From: Pseudomonadota bacterium
Lineage (GTDB): Bacteria; Pseudomonadota; Gammaproteobacteria; Pseudomonadales; Pseudomonadaceae
NCBI GenBank assembly: GCA_023431055.1
Contig: JAEYXX010000061.1
Coordinates: 1 to 64,000, forward strand
Length of the DNA stretch: 64,000 bases
Direction: 5' to 3'
The notes beneath the pieces are model-generated. The model had not been told where the DNA came from. It searched no databases and worked only from the letters and a program-made list of their open reading frames with translations. Made by a program: the position numbers and the translations under genes. Below are positions 19,360 through 28,652 of this stretch, piece after piece. Position 1 is the stretch's first letter, and every line of letters begins with the position of its first letter.

Positions 19360-20448
19360 ATGAGTGCCGTCACCCGCGAAGCGGTCGAAGCCTGTCTGCG
19401 TCAGTTCACCGACCCACATCTCGATCAGGACCCGGTCAGCGCCGGTTGTCTGCGTGAAGTCGATATTCAGGGCGCACGCGTATCCGTGCGCCTGGAGCTG
19501 GGCTACGCCGCCGGTTTGTTCAAGAACGGTTGGGCGCAGATGCTGCAGATGGCGCTGGAGAACCTCGATGGTGTCGACGGTGCGCGGGTGCAGGTCGATT
19601 GCGTGATCGACTCGCACCAGGGGCAGGCGCAGGTGCCGGCCCTGGCTGGGGTGAAAAACGTGATCGCCGTGGCCTCGGGCAAGGGGGGCGTGGGCAAATC
19701 CACCACCGCAGCCAACCTGGCGTTGGCCTTGGCGCGCGAAGGCGCGCGCGTTGGCAGTCTCGATGCCGATATCTACGGCCCGAGCCAGGGCATCATGTTC
19801 GGCATCGCCGAGGGCACACGGCCGCAGGTCAAGGATCAAAAATGGTTCGTGCCGCTCGAGGCTCATGGCGTGCAGGTGATGTCCATGGCCTTTCTCACTG
19901 ACGACAACACCCCGATGGTCTGGCGCGGGCCGATGGTCAGTGGCGCTTTGCTGCAGTTGATCACGCAGACCGCATGGAACGATCTCGATTACCTGGTGGT
20001 GGACATGCCGCCGGGCACCGGCGATATCCAGCTGACCCTGGCGCAGAAGGTGCCGGTGGCTGGCAGCGTGATCGTCACCACGCCGCAGGACCTGGCGCTG
20101 CTCGATGCCAAGAAAGGCGTTGAAATGTTCCGCAAGGTGCACATCCCTGTGTTGGGCGTGGTGGAAAACATGGCCGTGCACATCTGCTCCAACTGCGGCC
20201 ATGCCGAGCATCTGTTCGGCGAAGGCGGCGGTGAGAAGCTGGCTGCGCAGTACGGCGTCGAGCTGCTGGCCTCCCTGCCGCTGTCGATGGCCATTCGCAT
20301 GCAGGCCGATGACGGCAAGCCGACCACCATTGCCGATCCGGAAAGCCAGATCGCCATGATCTATCAGGACCTGGCGCGCAAGGTCGGCGCGCGTATTGCC
20401 CTGGCTGGCAAGCCGGCGATGCCGAGCATCGAGATCAGCGAGGACTAA
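19360..20448 (+). CDS. apbC: Iron-sulfur cluster carrier ATPase Mrp/ApbC
   Basis: P-loop NTPase of 362 residues that carries and transfers [4Fe-4S] clusters. An N-terminal MIP18/DUF59 domain (about 5-80) precedes a deviant Walker A, SGKGGVGKSTTAANL (starts at 106), and the cluster-binding CxxC is Cys276-x-x-Cys279 (HICSNCGHAEHLFG). ATG 19360 has GGAG about 8 nt upstream. This Mrp is unrelated to the Mrp antiporters later in the window. It is divergent from metG. Confidence 0.96.
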   Translation: MSAVTREAVEACLRQFTDPHLDQDPVSAGCLREVDIQGARVSVRLELGYAAGLFKNGWAQMLQMALENLDGVDGARVQVDCVIDSHQGQAQVPALAGVKNVIAVASGKGGVGKSTTAANLALALAREGARVGSLDADIYGPSQGIMFGIAEGTRPQVKDQKWFVPLEAHGVQVMSMAFLTDDNTPMVWRGPMVSGALLQLITQTAWNDLDYLVVDMPPGTGDIQLTLAQKVPVAGSVIVTTPQDLALLDAKKGVEMFRKVHIPVLGVVENMAVHICSNCGHAEHLFGEGGGEKLAAQYGVELLASLPLSMAIRMQADDGKPTTIADPESQIAMIYQDLARKVGARIALAGKPAMPSIEISED

Positions 20449-20475
20449 CAGCGGCCGCAAAGCGGCCCTCCGATG

Positions 20476-20725
20476 ACCCTCTCCCGCTTGCGGGGCGAAG
20501 AGGCGCGTTTTGGAAGCATCGCTTCCTGCGCCGATGAGCGCCTGATCGCGAAGCGATCAGGCCGGGGCGCGGAGCGGGGTGCCCGAAGGGCGGGAGAGGG
20601 TAGGCAGGCGACTCGGTCCTGGCGTGGCGAAGCCCACAGCGATCCCGCTTCTTGTCGAAGCGGCTGGGCGGCATTCCGCTTCAGCCGCGATTTCGCGGAT
20701 AAATCCGCTCCTACAAGGCGTGCAA
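20476..20725. repeat. Composite intergenic repeat downstream of apbC
   Basis: The 334-bp gap between apbC and cspA holds no gene. It contains outer arms ACCCTCTCCCGC (20476-20487) and GCGGGAGAGGGT (20590-20601), an inner perfect hairpin at 20540-20562 (GCCTGATCGC/GCGATCAGGC), and a separate REP-like stretch around 20690-20725 (CCGCGATTTCGCGGATAAAT). These are dispersed Pseudomonas repeat types by appearance; copy number needs the rest of the genome. Confidence 0.7.
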
Positions 20726-20732
20726 ACACCCA

Positions 20733-20766
20733 TAAAAAAGCCCCGCGCTAGGCGGGGCTCTTTTCA
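20733..20766. terminator. Terminator between apbC and cspA
   Basis: An AGCCCCGC/GCGGGGCT-type stem flanked by A6 on the left and CTTTT on the right, so it can terminate transcripts from both sides. It lies 16 bp beyond the cspA stop. Confidence 0.85.
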
Positions 20767-20782
20767 AGCAGGGTAGTGCAGG

Positions 20783-20992
20783 TTAGATAACCTGAACTTC
20801 CTCAGCCTGCATGCCTTTCTGGCCACGGGTAGCCACGAAGGAAACCTGCTGGCCTTCCTTCAGGGTCTTGAAACCGTCGCTCTGGATGGCTTTGAAGTGA
20901 ACGAAGAGGTCGTCACCGGATTGCGGGGTGATGAAGCCGTAGCCTTTCTCATCGTTGAACCACTTGACGGTGCCAGTCTGACGATTGGACAT
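20783..20992 (-). CDS. cspA: Cold-shock-domain RNA chaperone
   Basis: Single cold-shock domain of 69 residues that binds single-stranded RNA and melts secondary structure. RNP1 is KGYGFITP and RNP2 DLFVHFKAI; the start is [18 protein letters not shown] strong SD (AGGAG, 7 nt from the ATG) is present. The name cspA is generic, since pseudomonads carry several paralogues and I cannot tell whether this one is cold-inducible. The following 302-bp divergent gap would hold its leader. Confidence 0.92.
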   Translation of the reverse strand: MSNRQTGTVKWFNDEKGYGFITPQSGDDLFVHFKAIQSDGFKTLKEGQQVSFVATRGQKGMQAEEVQVI

Positions 20993-21294
20993 GTGATGTC
21001 TCCTAACAAAAGTAATAACAGCCCTGGAAAAGCCCAGGCCGGGACTGAGTGCAACGAGTACTAGGAGTCGGACGATGTTTGGATCGAGATCTAGGCATCT
21101 AGTAGCGATTCGCGGTGACACATGCAGCACAGTGGGGACACCATACGTGTTTTTATCGCCAAGTGCGAATAGTCGATGCAGCTTTTTTGCAAATTATCGT
21201 CGCCGCCTGACACGGCAAGCTTTGAAGCATGGCCCCGGGCTCGGTAAGATGCGCTCACTTTTTTTCGCAACAGCCCAATTCAGGACACCTCGCC
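20993..21294. other. Divergent intergenic region cspA/dcd
   Basis: A 302-bp gap without a supportable gene. It includes the cspA ribosome-binding site, a small hairpin (CCTGG/CCAGG near 21025-21040) in its leader, an AT-richer central part, and the dcd promoter candidate. The cspA leader is long enough for the structured 5' UTR typical of cold-shock genes, but I cannot define its transcription start. Confidence 0.5.
21222..21250 (+). promoter_or_regulatory. Probable dcd promoter
   Basis: TTGAAG (21222-21227), 17-bp spacer, TAAGAT (21245-21250), ending 44 bp before the dcd ATG. Reasonable match to a sigma70 promoter; no experiment implied. Confidence 0.5.
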
Positions 21295-21861
21295 ATGAGC
21301 ATCAAATCGGACAAGTGGATTCGCCGCATGGCCCAGGAACACGGGATGATCGAGCCGTTCGTGGAGCGTCAGGTGCGTGGCGCCGACGCCAGTCGGGTGA
21401 TTTCCTACGGCGTGTCCAGCTACGGCTACGATGTGCGCTGCGCCGACGAATTCAAGGTGTTCACCAACATCCACTCTGCCGTGGTGGACCCGAAGAATTT
21501 CGACGAGAAGAGCTTCGTCGACATCAAGAGCGATGTTTGCATCATTCCGCCGAATTCCTTTGCCCTGGCCCGCACCGTCGAGTACTTCCGTATTCCGCGT
21601 GACGTGCTGACCATTTGCCTGGGCAAGAGCACCTACGCGCGCTGCGGCATCATCGTCAACGTCACGCCGCTGGAGCCGGAGTGGGAAGGCCACGTGACCC
21701 TGGAGTTCTCCAACACCACCAACCTGCCGGCGAAGATCTACGCCAACGAAGGCGTGGCGCAGATGCTGTTCCTGCAGTCCGACGAGGCCTGCGAAGTGTC
21801 GTATCGTGATCGCGGTGGCAAGTATCAGGGGCAGACCGGCGTAACCCTGCCGAAAGCCTGA
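21295..21861 (+). CDS. dcd: dCTP deaminase
   Basis: Homotrimeric enzyme of 188 residues that deaminates dCTP to dUTP, feeding dTTP synthesis. Characteristic segments are [20 protein letters not shown], the core [20 protein letters not shown] region (written [13 protein letters not shown] here) and the catalytic-Glu motif [17 protein letters not shown] 21295 begins [14 protein letters not shown] as in other pseudomonads; a longer frame from 21229 lacks an SD. A strong terminator follows. Confidence 0.97.
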   Translation: MSIKSDKWIRRMAQEHGMIEPFVERQVRGADASRVISYGVSSYGYDVRCADEFKVFTNIHSAVVDPKNFDEKSFVDIKSDVCIIPPNSFALARTVEYFRIPRDVLTICLGKSTYARCGIIVNVTPLEPEWEGHVTLEFSNTTNLPAKIYANEGVAQMLFLQSDEACEVSYRDRGGKYQGQTGVTLPKA

Positions 21862-21880
21862 TCACTGATACGCGCACCAG

Positions 21881-21905
21881 AAGCCGGGCGAAGCCCGGCT
21901 TTTTC
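21881..21905 (+). terminator. dcd terminator
   Basis: A 9-bp perfect stem (AAGCCGGGC/GCCCGGCTT), 3-nt loop and T5 tail, 20 bp after the dcd stop. Confidence 0.9.
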
Positions 21906-21990
21906 ATGCCGGTCTGCGCTTGGTCGGATAAGCTGAATTTACTTCTGAGCTGGGGCTCCACCTGTAACAGCCCATAGTCGGGAGAAACTC

Positions 21991-22203
21991 ATGCCTTTGA
22001 TCGACCTCAATGCGGGAGGCATCCCCGGCCAACCCGAACCCGATATTCCCGATCAGCCAGGTAAACCCGTGCCACCGCAGGAGCCGGGCGAGCCGACCTT
22101 GCCGGATCAGCCGCCACCTGCGCCGGTGGCCCAGTGCCGGCCTCGGGAGATTTTCGAGCGCTGTGCGCGACCGGCAGAACGCATCGCCGGTGAGTGGCAT
22201 TGA
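21991..22203 (+). CDS. Small proline-rich protein of unknown function
   Basis: A 70-residue protein with no recognisable family. It has GGGAG about 7 nt before the ATG and its own downstream terminator, which supports a real gene. After MPLIDLNAGG it consists of a Pro-rich stretch built on short P-x-x-P units (PGQPEPDIPDQPGKPVPPQE, then PGEPTLPDQPPPAPVAQ) and a C-terminal part with two Cys (QCRPREIFERCARPAERIAG). No signal peptide or membrane segment is present. It could be a flexible interaction peptide; I do not assign a role. Confidence 0.6.
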   Translation: MPLIDLNAGGIPGQPEPDIPDQPGKPVPPQEPGEPTLPDQPPPAPVAQCRPREIFERCARPAERIAGEWH

Positions 22204-22220
22204 ACTGCCGTGCAGACGAA

Positions 22221-22248
22221 GAAGCCGGGCATTGCCCGGCTTCTTTTT
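22221..22248. terminator. Terminator after the proline-rich gene, shared with nadE
   Basis: A GAAGCCGGGC/GCCCGGCTTC stem with T5 on the plus strand. It lies between convergent stops at 22203 and 22260 and may serve both genes. Confidence 0.85.
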
Positions 22249-22259
22249 GCCCCTAGGGA

Positions 22260-23087
22260 TCAGGGAACCAGCGGTAGTTCGCGTTTGTGGCGCGTGGCGT
22301 CGTAGGTGCGCACGATTGTGGCGTAGGCCTCGTCGCTGACCTTCTCTCCATGCAGGAAGGCGTCGATCTCGGCATAGGTCACGCCGTGAGCCTCCTCGTC
22401 CGGCTTGCCGGGGCGCAGTTCCTCCAGATCGGCAGTGGGCGTCTTCTGTACCAGATGTTGGGGAGCGCCCAGGTGCGCGGCGATAGCGCGCACCTGTTTC
22501 TTCACCAGGCCGGACAGCGGCGCGAGATCGCAGGCGCCATCGCCGAACTTGGTGAAGAAGCCCATCACCGCCTCGGCAGCGTGGTCGGTGCCGATCACCA
22601 GACCGTTGTTGGCGTTTGCGATGGCGAACTGAGCGACCATGCGGATGCGTGCCTTGATGTTGCCGACGACGAAGTCGCGGCGGGCGTCGCTGAGTTTCTG
22701 CAGGTGAGTGACCTGATCACCCAGGCCCAGCACGCTGCTGGCGATATTGACGGTATCCTCTTCATCGGCACGGATGAATTTCAGCGAATCCTGGGCGTCG
22801 TGCTCGTCATGCTGGGTGTTGTGTGGCAGGCGCACGGCAATGAAGCGATAGTCGGCGTCGCCGGTCTCGGCACGCAGCTCTTCGACCGAAAGCTGAGCCA
22901 GGCGCCCGGCCGTGGTCGAGTCCACGCCGCCGCTGATGCCCAGTACCAGTACCTTGAGGCCGGACTGCTTGAGGGTGTTCTTGATGAAGGCCTTGCGCCT
23001 TTCGATTTCGGCGCTCAAGGCTGCGTCGTCGGCGAACGGCGGCACCACGTCGAGGGCGGCGGCGATTTCGGCTTGGCGGTTGCTCAT
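22260..23087 (-). CDS. nadE: NH3-dependent NAD+ synthetase
   Basis: Amidates nicotinate adenine dinucleotide to NAD+, the last step of NAD synthesis. It has 275 residues and no glutaminase domain, so ammonia is the nitrogen donor. The PP-loop [15 protein letters not shown] is at residues 50-64; the [20 protein letters not shown] and [16 protein letters not shown] segments are typical. It is the third gene of the pncA-pncB-nadE salvage operon, 10 bp after pncB. Confidence 0.97.
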   Translation of the reverse strand: MSNRQAEIAAALDVVPPFADDAALSAEIERRKAFIKNTLKQSGLKVLVLGISGGVDSTTAGRLAQLSVEELRAETGDADYRFIAVRLPHNTQHDEHDAQDSLKFIRADEEDTVNIASSVLGLGDQVTHLQKLSDARRDFVVGNIKARIRMVAQFAIANANNGLVIGTDHAAEAVMGFFTKFGDGACDLAPLSGLVKKQVRAIAAHLGAPQHLVQKTPTADLEELRPGKPDEEAHGVTYAEIDAFLHGEKVSDEAYATIVRTYDATRHKRELPLVP

Positions 23088-23097
23088 GTCTGGCTCC

Positions 23098-24297
23098 TCA
23101 CTGGGTCACACGAAACACGTGTTTCAGGTAATGGACGAAGTTCTCGTCGCGGCATTGGGTCTTGCCGGGGGTATCGGAAATCTTCGCTACCGGTTGACCG
23201 TTGCAGGCGATCATTTTGATCACGATATTCATCGGCTCGACGCCGGGGATGTCGCAGGTCAGGTTGGTTCCGACCCCGAAGCTTACGTGGATTCGCCCGG
23301 AAAGTGCACGGTAGAGCCGCAGCGACTTGGGCAGGTCGAGTCCGTCGGAGAACACCAGGGTCTTGCTCATCGGATCGATGCCCAGTTTCTCGTAGTGGGC
23401 GATGGCCTTTTCCGCCCACACCAGCGGGTCGCCGGAGTCGTGGCGCAGGCCGTCGAACAGCTTGGCGAAGTACAGATCGAAGTCGGCCAGGAAGGCATCC
23501 ATGGTGATGCAGTCGGTCAGGGCGATGCCGAGCAGGCCACGGTATTCGCGCACCCAGCAGTCGAGCGCGGCGATCTGGCTGTCGATCAGCCGTGGGCCGA
23601 GCTGCTGGTGCGCCATCAGCCACTCGTGGGCCATGGTGCCGATGGGCTTGAGGTCGAACTCGCGTGCCAGGTGCACGTTGCTGGTGCCGACGAAGCGCCC
23701 CGGGAAATCGCGCTTGAGTATATGCACTGCCTGCTCCTGCACGCGGTAGGAGAAGCGCCGGCGGGTACCGAAGTCGGCAAGCTGAAAACCTGCCAGTTCG
23801 CTTGGCGAAGCCTCGGCCTTGAGCCAGTCGAGCTTCTGGTACAGGCGCTCGGCGGCCTGCTCCAGCAGCACCTCGCGGTAGCGATAGCGGTTGCGAACCT
23901 CACTGACGATGGCCAGCAGCGGCACCTCGAAGAGGATCACGTGCAACCAGGGGCCGCGCAGGCGGATGTTCAACTGACCGTCTTCGATGCTGGTATGCAC
24001 ATAACGCAGGTTGAAGCGGAACAGACTGAGGAAGCGAATGAAGTCCGGCTTGATGAAGGGGATGCTTTCGAGGAAGGCGAGCTGATCGACGCTCAGGCTG
24101 AGTTCGCTGAGGCGTTCGATCTGGTAGCGAATCTCTGCCAGGTAAGGCGTCAGATCCTCGCTGCTGCGGCAGCGGAACTCCCATTCCACCTCGGCGTTGG
24201 GGTAGTTGTGCAGCACCGCCTGCATCATGGTCAGCTTGTAGAAATCGGTATCCAGCAGGTTTTGCACGGTGCGTTCGGCGAAGATGCTCTCGCTCAT
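23098..24297 (-). CDS. pncB: Nicotinate phosphoribosyltransferase
   Basis: Forms nicotinate mononucleotide from nicotinate and PRPP in the Preiss-Handler salvage route. It has 399 residues. Visible family segments are [20 protein letters not shown] at the N-terminus, the central [11 protein letters not shown] with the region of the catalytic His (GTMAHEW), and [14 protein letters not shown] near the C-terminus. ATG 24297 overlaps the pncA stop as ATGA; the open frame beyond it to 24624 lies within pncA. Confidence 0.97.
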   Translation of the reverse strand: MSESIFAERTVQNLLDTDFYKLTMMQAVLHNYPNAEVEWEFRCRSSEDLTPYLAEIRYQIERLSELSLSVDQLAFLESIPFIKPDFIRFLSLFRFNLRYVHTSIEDGQLNIRLRGPWLHVILFEVPLLAIVSEVRNRYRYREVLLEQAAERLYQKLDWLKAEASPSELAGFQLADFGTRRRFSYRVQEQAVHILKRDFPGRFVGTSNVHLAREFDLKPIGTMAHEWLMAHQQLGPRLIDSQIAALDCWVREYRGLLGIALTDCITMDAFLADFDLYFAKLFDGLRHDSGDPLVWAEKAIAHYEKLGIDPMSKTLVFSDGLDLPKSLRLYRALSGRIHVSFGVGTNLTCDIPGVEPMNIVIKMIACNGQPVAKISDTPGKTQCRDENFVHYLKHVFRVTQ

Positions 24298-24938
24298 CGC
24301 AGGTTCTCCTTGGCTATGACGCTGTCCAGCTGTTCCAGGCTGGCGGCAAGTGTGATGCCGTGCTCGCCCATGGCGATGCAGGCGTTTTCGGCAGTTTCGC
24401 TGGCGATGGCTCGGCAGGCTGGCAGATAAACGATCACTTCGAAGCCGGCGCGGCGCAGTTGCAAGGCGGTGGTCTTGACGCAGTAGTCCAGCGCCAGACC
24501 GCCGACCAATACAAGGTCGACGCCATTTTGCCGAAGAAATTCGATCACGCCCGTGCTGCGCTTCTCGGCCAGGTCGTGGTAGCAGGCGCCGTAAGGATGT
24601 AGGTCGGGCTCCACGCCCTTCCACACGAAGTAGTCATAGTCGAGTGGCGCAGGCAAGCCGTCGAGCAGTTCGAAGCCAGGTGTGCCGGGGACGCAATGGC
24701 TGACCCAGGTCAGATCGGCATTGGCCAGCGGCAGCGCTTGCAGCATCTGTGCGTGATCCGGCACCACCCAGGCGGCTTGCGGGCTATGGGCATCCTTACT
24801 GCCGACGCGCAACTGAGCGCGCTCTGCCAGTTGGTTGAGCGCGGGGACGATGACGTCCCCCTCGGGAACTGGCAGCTCGTTGGGACAAAGTGGCGTGAAG
24901 CCTTTCTGGGCATCGACGTCGAAGCTGGCGATCTTCAT
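24294..24938 (-). CDS. pncA: Nicotinamidase
   Basis: Isochorismatase-fold hydrolase of 214 residues that deamidates nicotinamide to nicotinate for PncB. The catalytic triad is Asp9 (FDVDAQKGF), Lys107 (FVWKGVEPD) and Cys153 (LALDYCVKT); metal ligands are Asp49, His51 and His81. It is the first gene of the salvage operon, immediately downstream of the NrtR-type palindrome, so the operon is probably controlled by the divergently encoded NrtR. Confidence 0.93.
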   Translation of the reverse strand: MKIASFDVDAQKGFTPLCPNELPVPEGDVIVPALNQLAERAQLRVGSKDAHSPQAAWVVPDHAQMLQALPLANADLTWVSHCVPGTPGFELLDGLPAPLDYDYFVWKGVEPDLHPYGACYHDLAEKRSTGVIEFLRQNGVDLVLVGGLALDYCVKTTALQLRRAGFEVIVYLPACRAIASETAENACIAMGEHGITLAASLEQLDSVIAKENLR

Positions 24939-24963
24939 GGTGCGCCTCCTTACTGCACTTGGG

Positions 24964-24998
24964 TGACTACATATTTCATCTGATGAAATATGTAGTCA
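24964..24998. promoter_or_regulatory. 35-bp perfect palindrome, probable NrtR operator
   Basis: Perfect 17-bp arms TGACTACATATTTCATC (24964-24980) and its reverse complement (24982-24998) around a single T. It sits 25 bp upstream of pncA and 62 bp upstream of nrtR, the place expected for an operator controlling the NAD salvage operon and autoregulating nrtR. A partial extra half-site (gatgaaata) recurs at about 25045-25053 beside the nrtR start. The symmetry is directly visible; NrtR binding is inferred from context. Confidence 0.85.
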
Positions 24999-25059
24999 AG
25001 CGTTTTTACCAATTCATACGTGAAAGAAGACGAATTATTGGTCAAGATGAAATAAGTCC

Positions 25060-25773
25060 ATGGCGGGGGTGAATGGAAGGATGAGTGCAGTGGAAGTGCT
25101 GGCCGGGGTGGATATCGTCGCCTTGCGTCTAAGCGAAGAGGGCAGATTGCAGGTGCTGCTGCTGCGCCGCCAGCGCGAACCCTTTATGGGGCAATGGGCG
25201 CTGCCGGGGGTGCTGGTCAACGGTCGTTGCGCCGATGCCAGCCTGGATGCTGCCGCTGCTCGTGCCCTGGCGGACAAGGCGCGCCTGCAACCGCAGTATC
25301 TGGAGCAGGTGACAACGGTGGGCAACGGCGTGCGTGATCCGCGTGGCTGGTCGCTGAGCACCTGCTACCTGGCACTGCTAGCGCCTGACGTCGTGCCGCA
25401 GGATGAAAATCTGGAGTTCGTCGAGTTGGCCGCCGTCACTTCCGGGCAGCAGGCATTGCCGTTCGACCACGCGCAACTGGTGCGTCTGGCGGCCGAGCGT
25501 CTGCGAGGCAAGTCGGTTTACAGCTCGCTGCCGCTGTATCTGCTGGCGCCGCGCTTTACCGTGACCGAAGCACTTGGGGCCTTCCAGGCCTGCCTGGGCG
25601 AGCCGGTACAGCACACCACCTTGCGCGGACGGCTGGAACGGATGAAGACCCAGGGCTGGATCAGCGAGACCGGCGAGAAGAACTACCCGAAGATGGGGCG
25701 GCCACAAAATCTTTTGGAGCATCGCCCGCTGGCGGCTGAAGTGTTCGTCTTCGACCGCAACCTGCTGGCCTAG
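25060..25773 (+). CDS. nrtR: NrtR-type transcriptional regulator of NAD metabolism (Nudix-related)
   Basis: Repressor of 237 residues that senses ADP-ribose-type signals and controls NAD biosynthesis. An N-terminal Nudix-like domain (about 10-150) is joined to a C-terminal winged helix (about 165-237; LGAFQACLGEPVQHTTLRGR and MGRPQNLLEHRPL). The Nudix box (GRCADASLDAAAARALADKA) lacks the acidic REXXEE residues needed for catalysis, so the domain is likely a ligand sensor only. It is divergent from pncA-pncB-nadE. The start is uncertain: 25060 lacks an SD, and 25081 is an alternative. Confidence 0.9.
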   Translation: MAGVNGRMSAVEVLAGVDIVALRLSEEGRLQVLLLRRQREPFMGQWALPGVLVNGRCADASLDAAAARALADKARLQPQYLEQVTTVGNGVRDPRGWSLSTCYLALLAPDVVPQDENLEFVELAAVTSGQQALPFDHAQLVRLAAERLRGKSVYSSLPLYLLAPRFTVTEALGAFQACLGEPVQHTTLRGRLERMKTQGWISETGEKNYPKMGRPQNLLEHRPLAAEVFVFDRNLLA

Positions 25774-25815
25774 CAACCTTCGTGTACCCGTAGCGACTCA
25801 GGGGGAATACTGCGG

Positions 25816-25845
25816 GAAAAAAAATAGGCGCCAGAGGCGCCAGGG
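25816..25845 (-). terminator. Distal copy of a duplicated terminator downstream of the acylase gene
   Basis: GGCGCC-AGA-GGCGCC hairpin at 25827-25841. On the minus strand it is followed by T-A-T8, a strong intrinsic terminator. It repeats the hairpin found about 116 bp nearer the gene. Confidence 0.8.
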
Positions 25846-25933
25846 GAGCATTTCAATCGATGCATAGGTTCTGAACCTGCTCTGGCGAGAAAGTTCATTC
25901 AGTGATGTAGAAATGCCATCTTTTTCTGCAGGC

Positions 25934-25959
25934 AAAAGAAAAGGCGCCAGAGGCGCCTT
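25934..25959 (-). terminator. Proximal copy of a duplicated terminator downstream of the acylase gene
   Basis: Same GGCGCC-AGA-GGCGCC hairpin (25943-25957), extended by AA/TT pairs and followed on the minus strand by TTTTCTTTT. The 266-bp gap between nrtR and the acylase gene holds these two hairpins and no gene. Confidence 0.85.
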
Positions 25960-26039
25960 AAACGATGATCTATGGAGTAAGTCGATTACTCGGAGTCGGG
26001 GGTTGCAGAAATGGTTCAGCACCATCCGACGAACGGTCA

Positions 26040-28553
26040 TCATTTCGCTGGCATCAGCAGTAGGCGCTGGTTGCCATAGACCTTGTCCAGATTTTCCGAT
26101 TTGAACGGGAAACTCATGTAGCCGCCCTTGAGCCATGCGTCGATGCCGTCGGCATAGTGCGGGCTGGCAGGGTTGCCGGACTGGCCCGAGCTGTTGACGC
26201 CGATCAGCGGCTCGTCGGCGGCGAAGTCCACCACGATGCGCATGGCCGGGACCAGGAAGGTATTGAAATCCTGGCCCCAGGCGTAGGCCGAAACGTTCAG
26301 CGTGCTGTGATCACCGCCGGCCGGATAGGGGCCGCGATCCAGATAACCTTTCAAGGCATTGATGCTGGTGCGCTGGCTGGCGCTCATGTAGGGCGCCATG
26401 CGCGTGGTATCGGTCATCCACTCGTAGGTGTGCAGCTTGCCCCATTGCCAGTTGCGCCGCTCCGTGCCGAGGCGGCTCTCCAGCAGGGTGATGCTGGCGG
26501 CCAGGCTGCGGGCAAGGATGGTCGGCTTGTCTTCCTGTTCGGGCGTGCGGATGTCGTTCCAGAACGGGCTGTCGGGGCGGCCGAGCAGATGGTCGGCCTG
26601 CGCCGAGTAGGAGGTGTTGGCGGTTTGCAGCAGCGCCTGCCAGGCCGGGCTATTTTCCGGGCCCAGCTCGTCGAGGAAGATATGCCGCGCGCTTTCATGC
26701 AGGAAGGCGCCGTAGATGGCTGCATCGGCCGAGCTGGCGGAGAGCTTGCCGTCGAAGGCGAGCAGGCGTTTCAGCGCTTCATCGGCGCGTGCGCGCTGAC
26801 CGGCCGGCAGCGCCGCGATGGCCTGGCGCAGCGAGTCGTGCATGGCCGGGTCGTTGAACATGGCCTGCAGCTTGGCGACGAAGGGCGAGGTCTGGTCGTA
26901 TTGCATGGCGATCATGCTGCGTCCGTCGTGCCGGCCGTTGCCGGCCAGTTCGGCGATGCGCTCGGCACGCTCCGGGTAGTACCAGGAGCTCGACAGCTGC
27001 ATGCCGTAGCCCGGCGGTACGCTGCGCTCGTTGGCGGTACCCAGCCAGCCTTGCGGTGGGTCCTGATCGTAAGGATGCAGCATCGGGTCGGCGAAGCCGT
27101 CCCAGGCGTAGCGCTCGTCCCAGCCAGGGGAGGGCAGCAGGCCGCGGCCTTCACGACGATTGGGGTAGCGACCGGTGACCTGCCAGCCGATGTGCTGGGC
27201 ATCGGCGAAGACGATGTTCAGCGGCATGGCGCGGATCTCGCGTGCCGCCTCGAAGGCCTGGTCCACCGACTGCGCACGGGACAGGTCGAAGAAGGCATCG
27301 AGGCTGTTATCACGCTCGAGCTGAGTGGTCTTCAGCGCCAGGCCATAACCGCTCTGCAATGGCAGAGGTTGCAGCATATGTTTGCGCTCGCCGAGCACCG
27401 AGTTGAGCAGCGGGCCGTTGCGGGTCTCGTACAGTGTCTCGCGGACCGGCCGCTGGCCGCGGATGAAGAAGGTTTCCTGGCGTTCGGCGACCGGCAGCCA
27501 CTTGCCATCCGCCTCGTACATCAGGCGGCTGCCTTCGCGGCGAATGCGTTCGAGATAGATGTCCTGATTGTCACCCATGACCATGGTCATGCCCCAGGCG
27601 AGCTTGCCGTTGTAGCCGGCGACCACTGCCGGTACGCCCGCGAGGGACACGCCTGCGGCCTGGTACTTGGGCGAACGGATCTGCACGAAATTCCACAACG
27701 AGGGCATGCTCAGCGGCAGGTGGGTGTCGTTGGCCAGCAGGCTCCTGCCGCCGCGGGTTCGTTGCGGCGCGATGGCCCAGTTGTTCGAGGCGGCGACGCC
27801 GAGCATGTGCTGCTCGGCGATCTGTGCTGCGGTGCGGGAAATCGCCTGCAGACCGGGCAGCTGGCCTTTGAGGTCGAGGCCGGCGAGCTTTTCCGCCTCG
27901 GCGAAGGGCAGCGGTTCGTCCGGGTAGATCGGCAGCAGCCAGGGCAGCTTGTCGGCGCCCACCTGCTGGGCCATTGTCAGCGCGGCGATCTCTTCCTGCA
28001 GGTTCACCGCCAGGCCGAAGTTGAGCAGGCAGAACAGCAGCACCGAATCCTCGGGCTTCCAGTATTCGGGACGGTAGCCGGATTCGGCCAGGTCCATCGG
28101 CAGGCGATCGCGGTAGCGGAACATGTAGGCGTTGACGCCGCGCGCATAGACCTCGAAGAAACGTTTCAGGCGTGGCGAGGCATCGGCGTAGAGAATTTCC
28201 GCATTCTTTTTCAGATTCACCGCGCGCATGAAACGATCCATTTCCAGCACGCCGGGGCCAGCCATTTCCGCCAGGCGACCCTGAGCCAGGAGGCGCATGC
28301 CGACCATCTGGCTGAGACGGTCACTGGCATGCACATAACCCAGAGCGAACAGGGCGTCGTGGAAGGTGCCCGACTCGATCAGCGGCATGCCAAGGGCGTT
28401 GCGCCGCACCGATGCGCTCTCGGCCACGCCCTGGATGCGCTCAACGCCACGGGTGGGCGGCACGCTGTCGGCATAACGGCTGTTGAGCAGGGACTGGCAG
28501 CCGGCAAGACTGGTCAGGGAAGCAGCGAGAGTCAGGCAGGCCAGCGCGCGCAT
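26040..28553 (-). CDS. quiP: Penicillin acylase family protein, QuiP-like acyl-homoserine lactone acylase
   Basis: N-terminal-nucleophile hydrolase of 837 residues. A signal with lipobox LAGC puts a candidate lipid-anchored Cys at residue 19, although export with later cleavage is also possible. The precursor should self-cleave before Ser256 ([12 protein letters not shown]), the catalytic nucleophile of the beta chain; Asn and Trp after it are typical of the family. Length, lack of a PvdQ-type sequence and neighbours recall P. aeruginosa QuiP, which removes acyl chains from long-chain homoserine lactones. Substrate cannot be read from sequence. AAGGA precedes ATG 28553. Two terminators follow. 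Confidence 0.8.
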   Translation of the reverse strand: MRALACLTLAASLTSLAGCQSLLNSRYADSVPPTRGVERIQGVAESASVRRNALGMPLIESGTFHDALFALGYVHASDRLSQMVGMRLLAQGRLAEMAGPGVLEMDRFMRAVNLKKNAEILYADASPRLKRFFEVYARGVNAYMFRYRDRLPMDLAESGYRPEYWKPEDSVLLFCLLNFGLAVNLQEEIAALTMAQQVGADKLPWLLPIYPDEPLPFAEAEKLAGLDLKGQLPGLQAISRTAAQIAEQHMLGVAASNNWAIAPQRTRGGRSLLANDTHLPLSMPSLWNFVQIRSPKYQAAGVSLAGVPAVVAGYNGKLAWGMTMVMGDNQDIYLERIRREGSRLMYEADGKWLPVAERQETFFIRGQRPVRETLYETRNGPLLNSVLGERKHMLQPLPLQSGYGLALKTTQLERDNSLDAFFDLSRAQSVDQAFEAAREIRAMPLNIVFADAQHIGWQVTGRYPNRREGRGLLPSPGWDERYAWDGFADPMLHPYDQDPPQGWLGTANERSVPPGYGMQLSSSWYYPERAERIAELAGNGRHDGRSMIAMQYDQTSPFVAKLQAMFNDPAMHDSLRQAIAALPAGQRARADEALKRLLAFDGKLSASSADAAIYGAFLHESARHIFLDELGPENSPAWQALLQTANTSYSAQADHLLGRPDSPFWNDIRTPEQEDKPTILARSLAASITLLESRLGTERRNWQWGKLHTYEWMTDTTRMAPYMSASQRTSINALKGYLDRGPYPAGGDHSTLNVSAYAWGQDFNTFLVPAMRIVVDFAADEPLIGVNSSGQSGNPASPHYADGIDAWLKGGYMSFPFKSENLDKVYGNQRLLLMPAK

Positions 28554-28652
28554 GGCGAATTTCCTTGGTTTGCGAACAGACGAGACCAGTCGCGCAGCAA
28601 CCGGCCACAAAGGCGCCAAGGTAATGAGGCCATCGTGGCCTGGCAAGAGGGC

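Noticed and set aside
19324..20448. Possible confusion of apbC/mrp with the Mrp antiporters
   Set aside because: The ATPase Mrp/ApbC is an iron-sulfur carrier with a P-loop; it is unrelated to the membrane antiporters at 37.7-43.4 and 51.9-57.6 kb.
20445..20776. Short frames after apbC on both strands
   Set aside because: They are translations of intergenic repeats and of the terminator, not genes.
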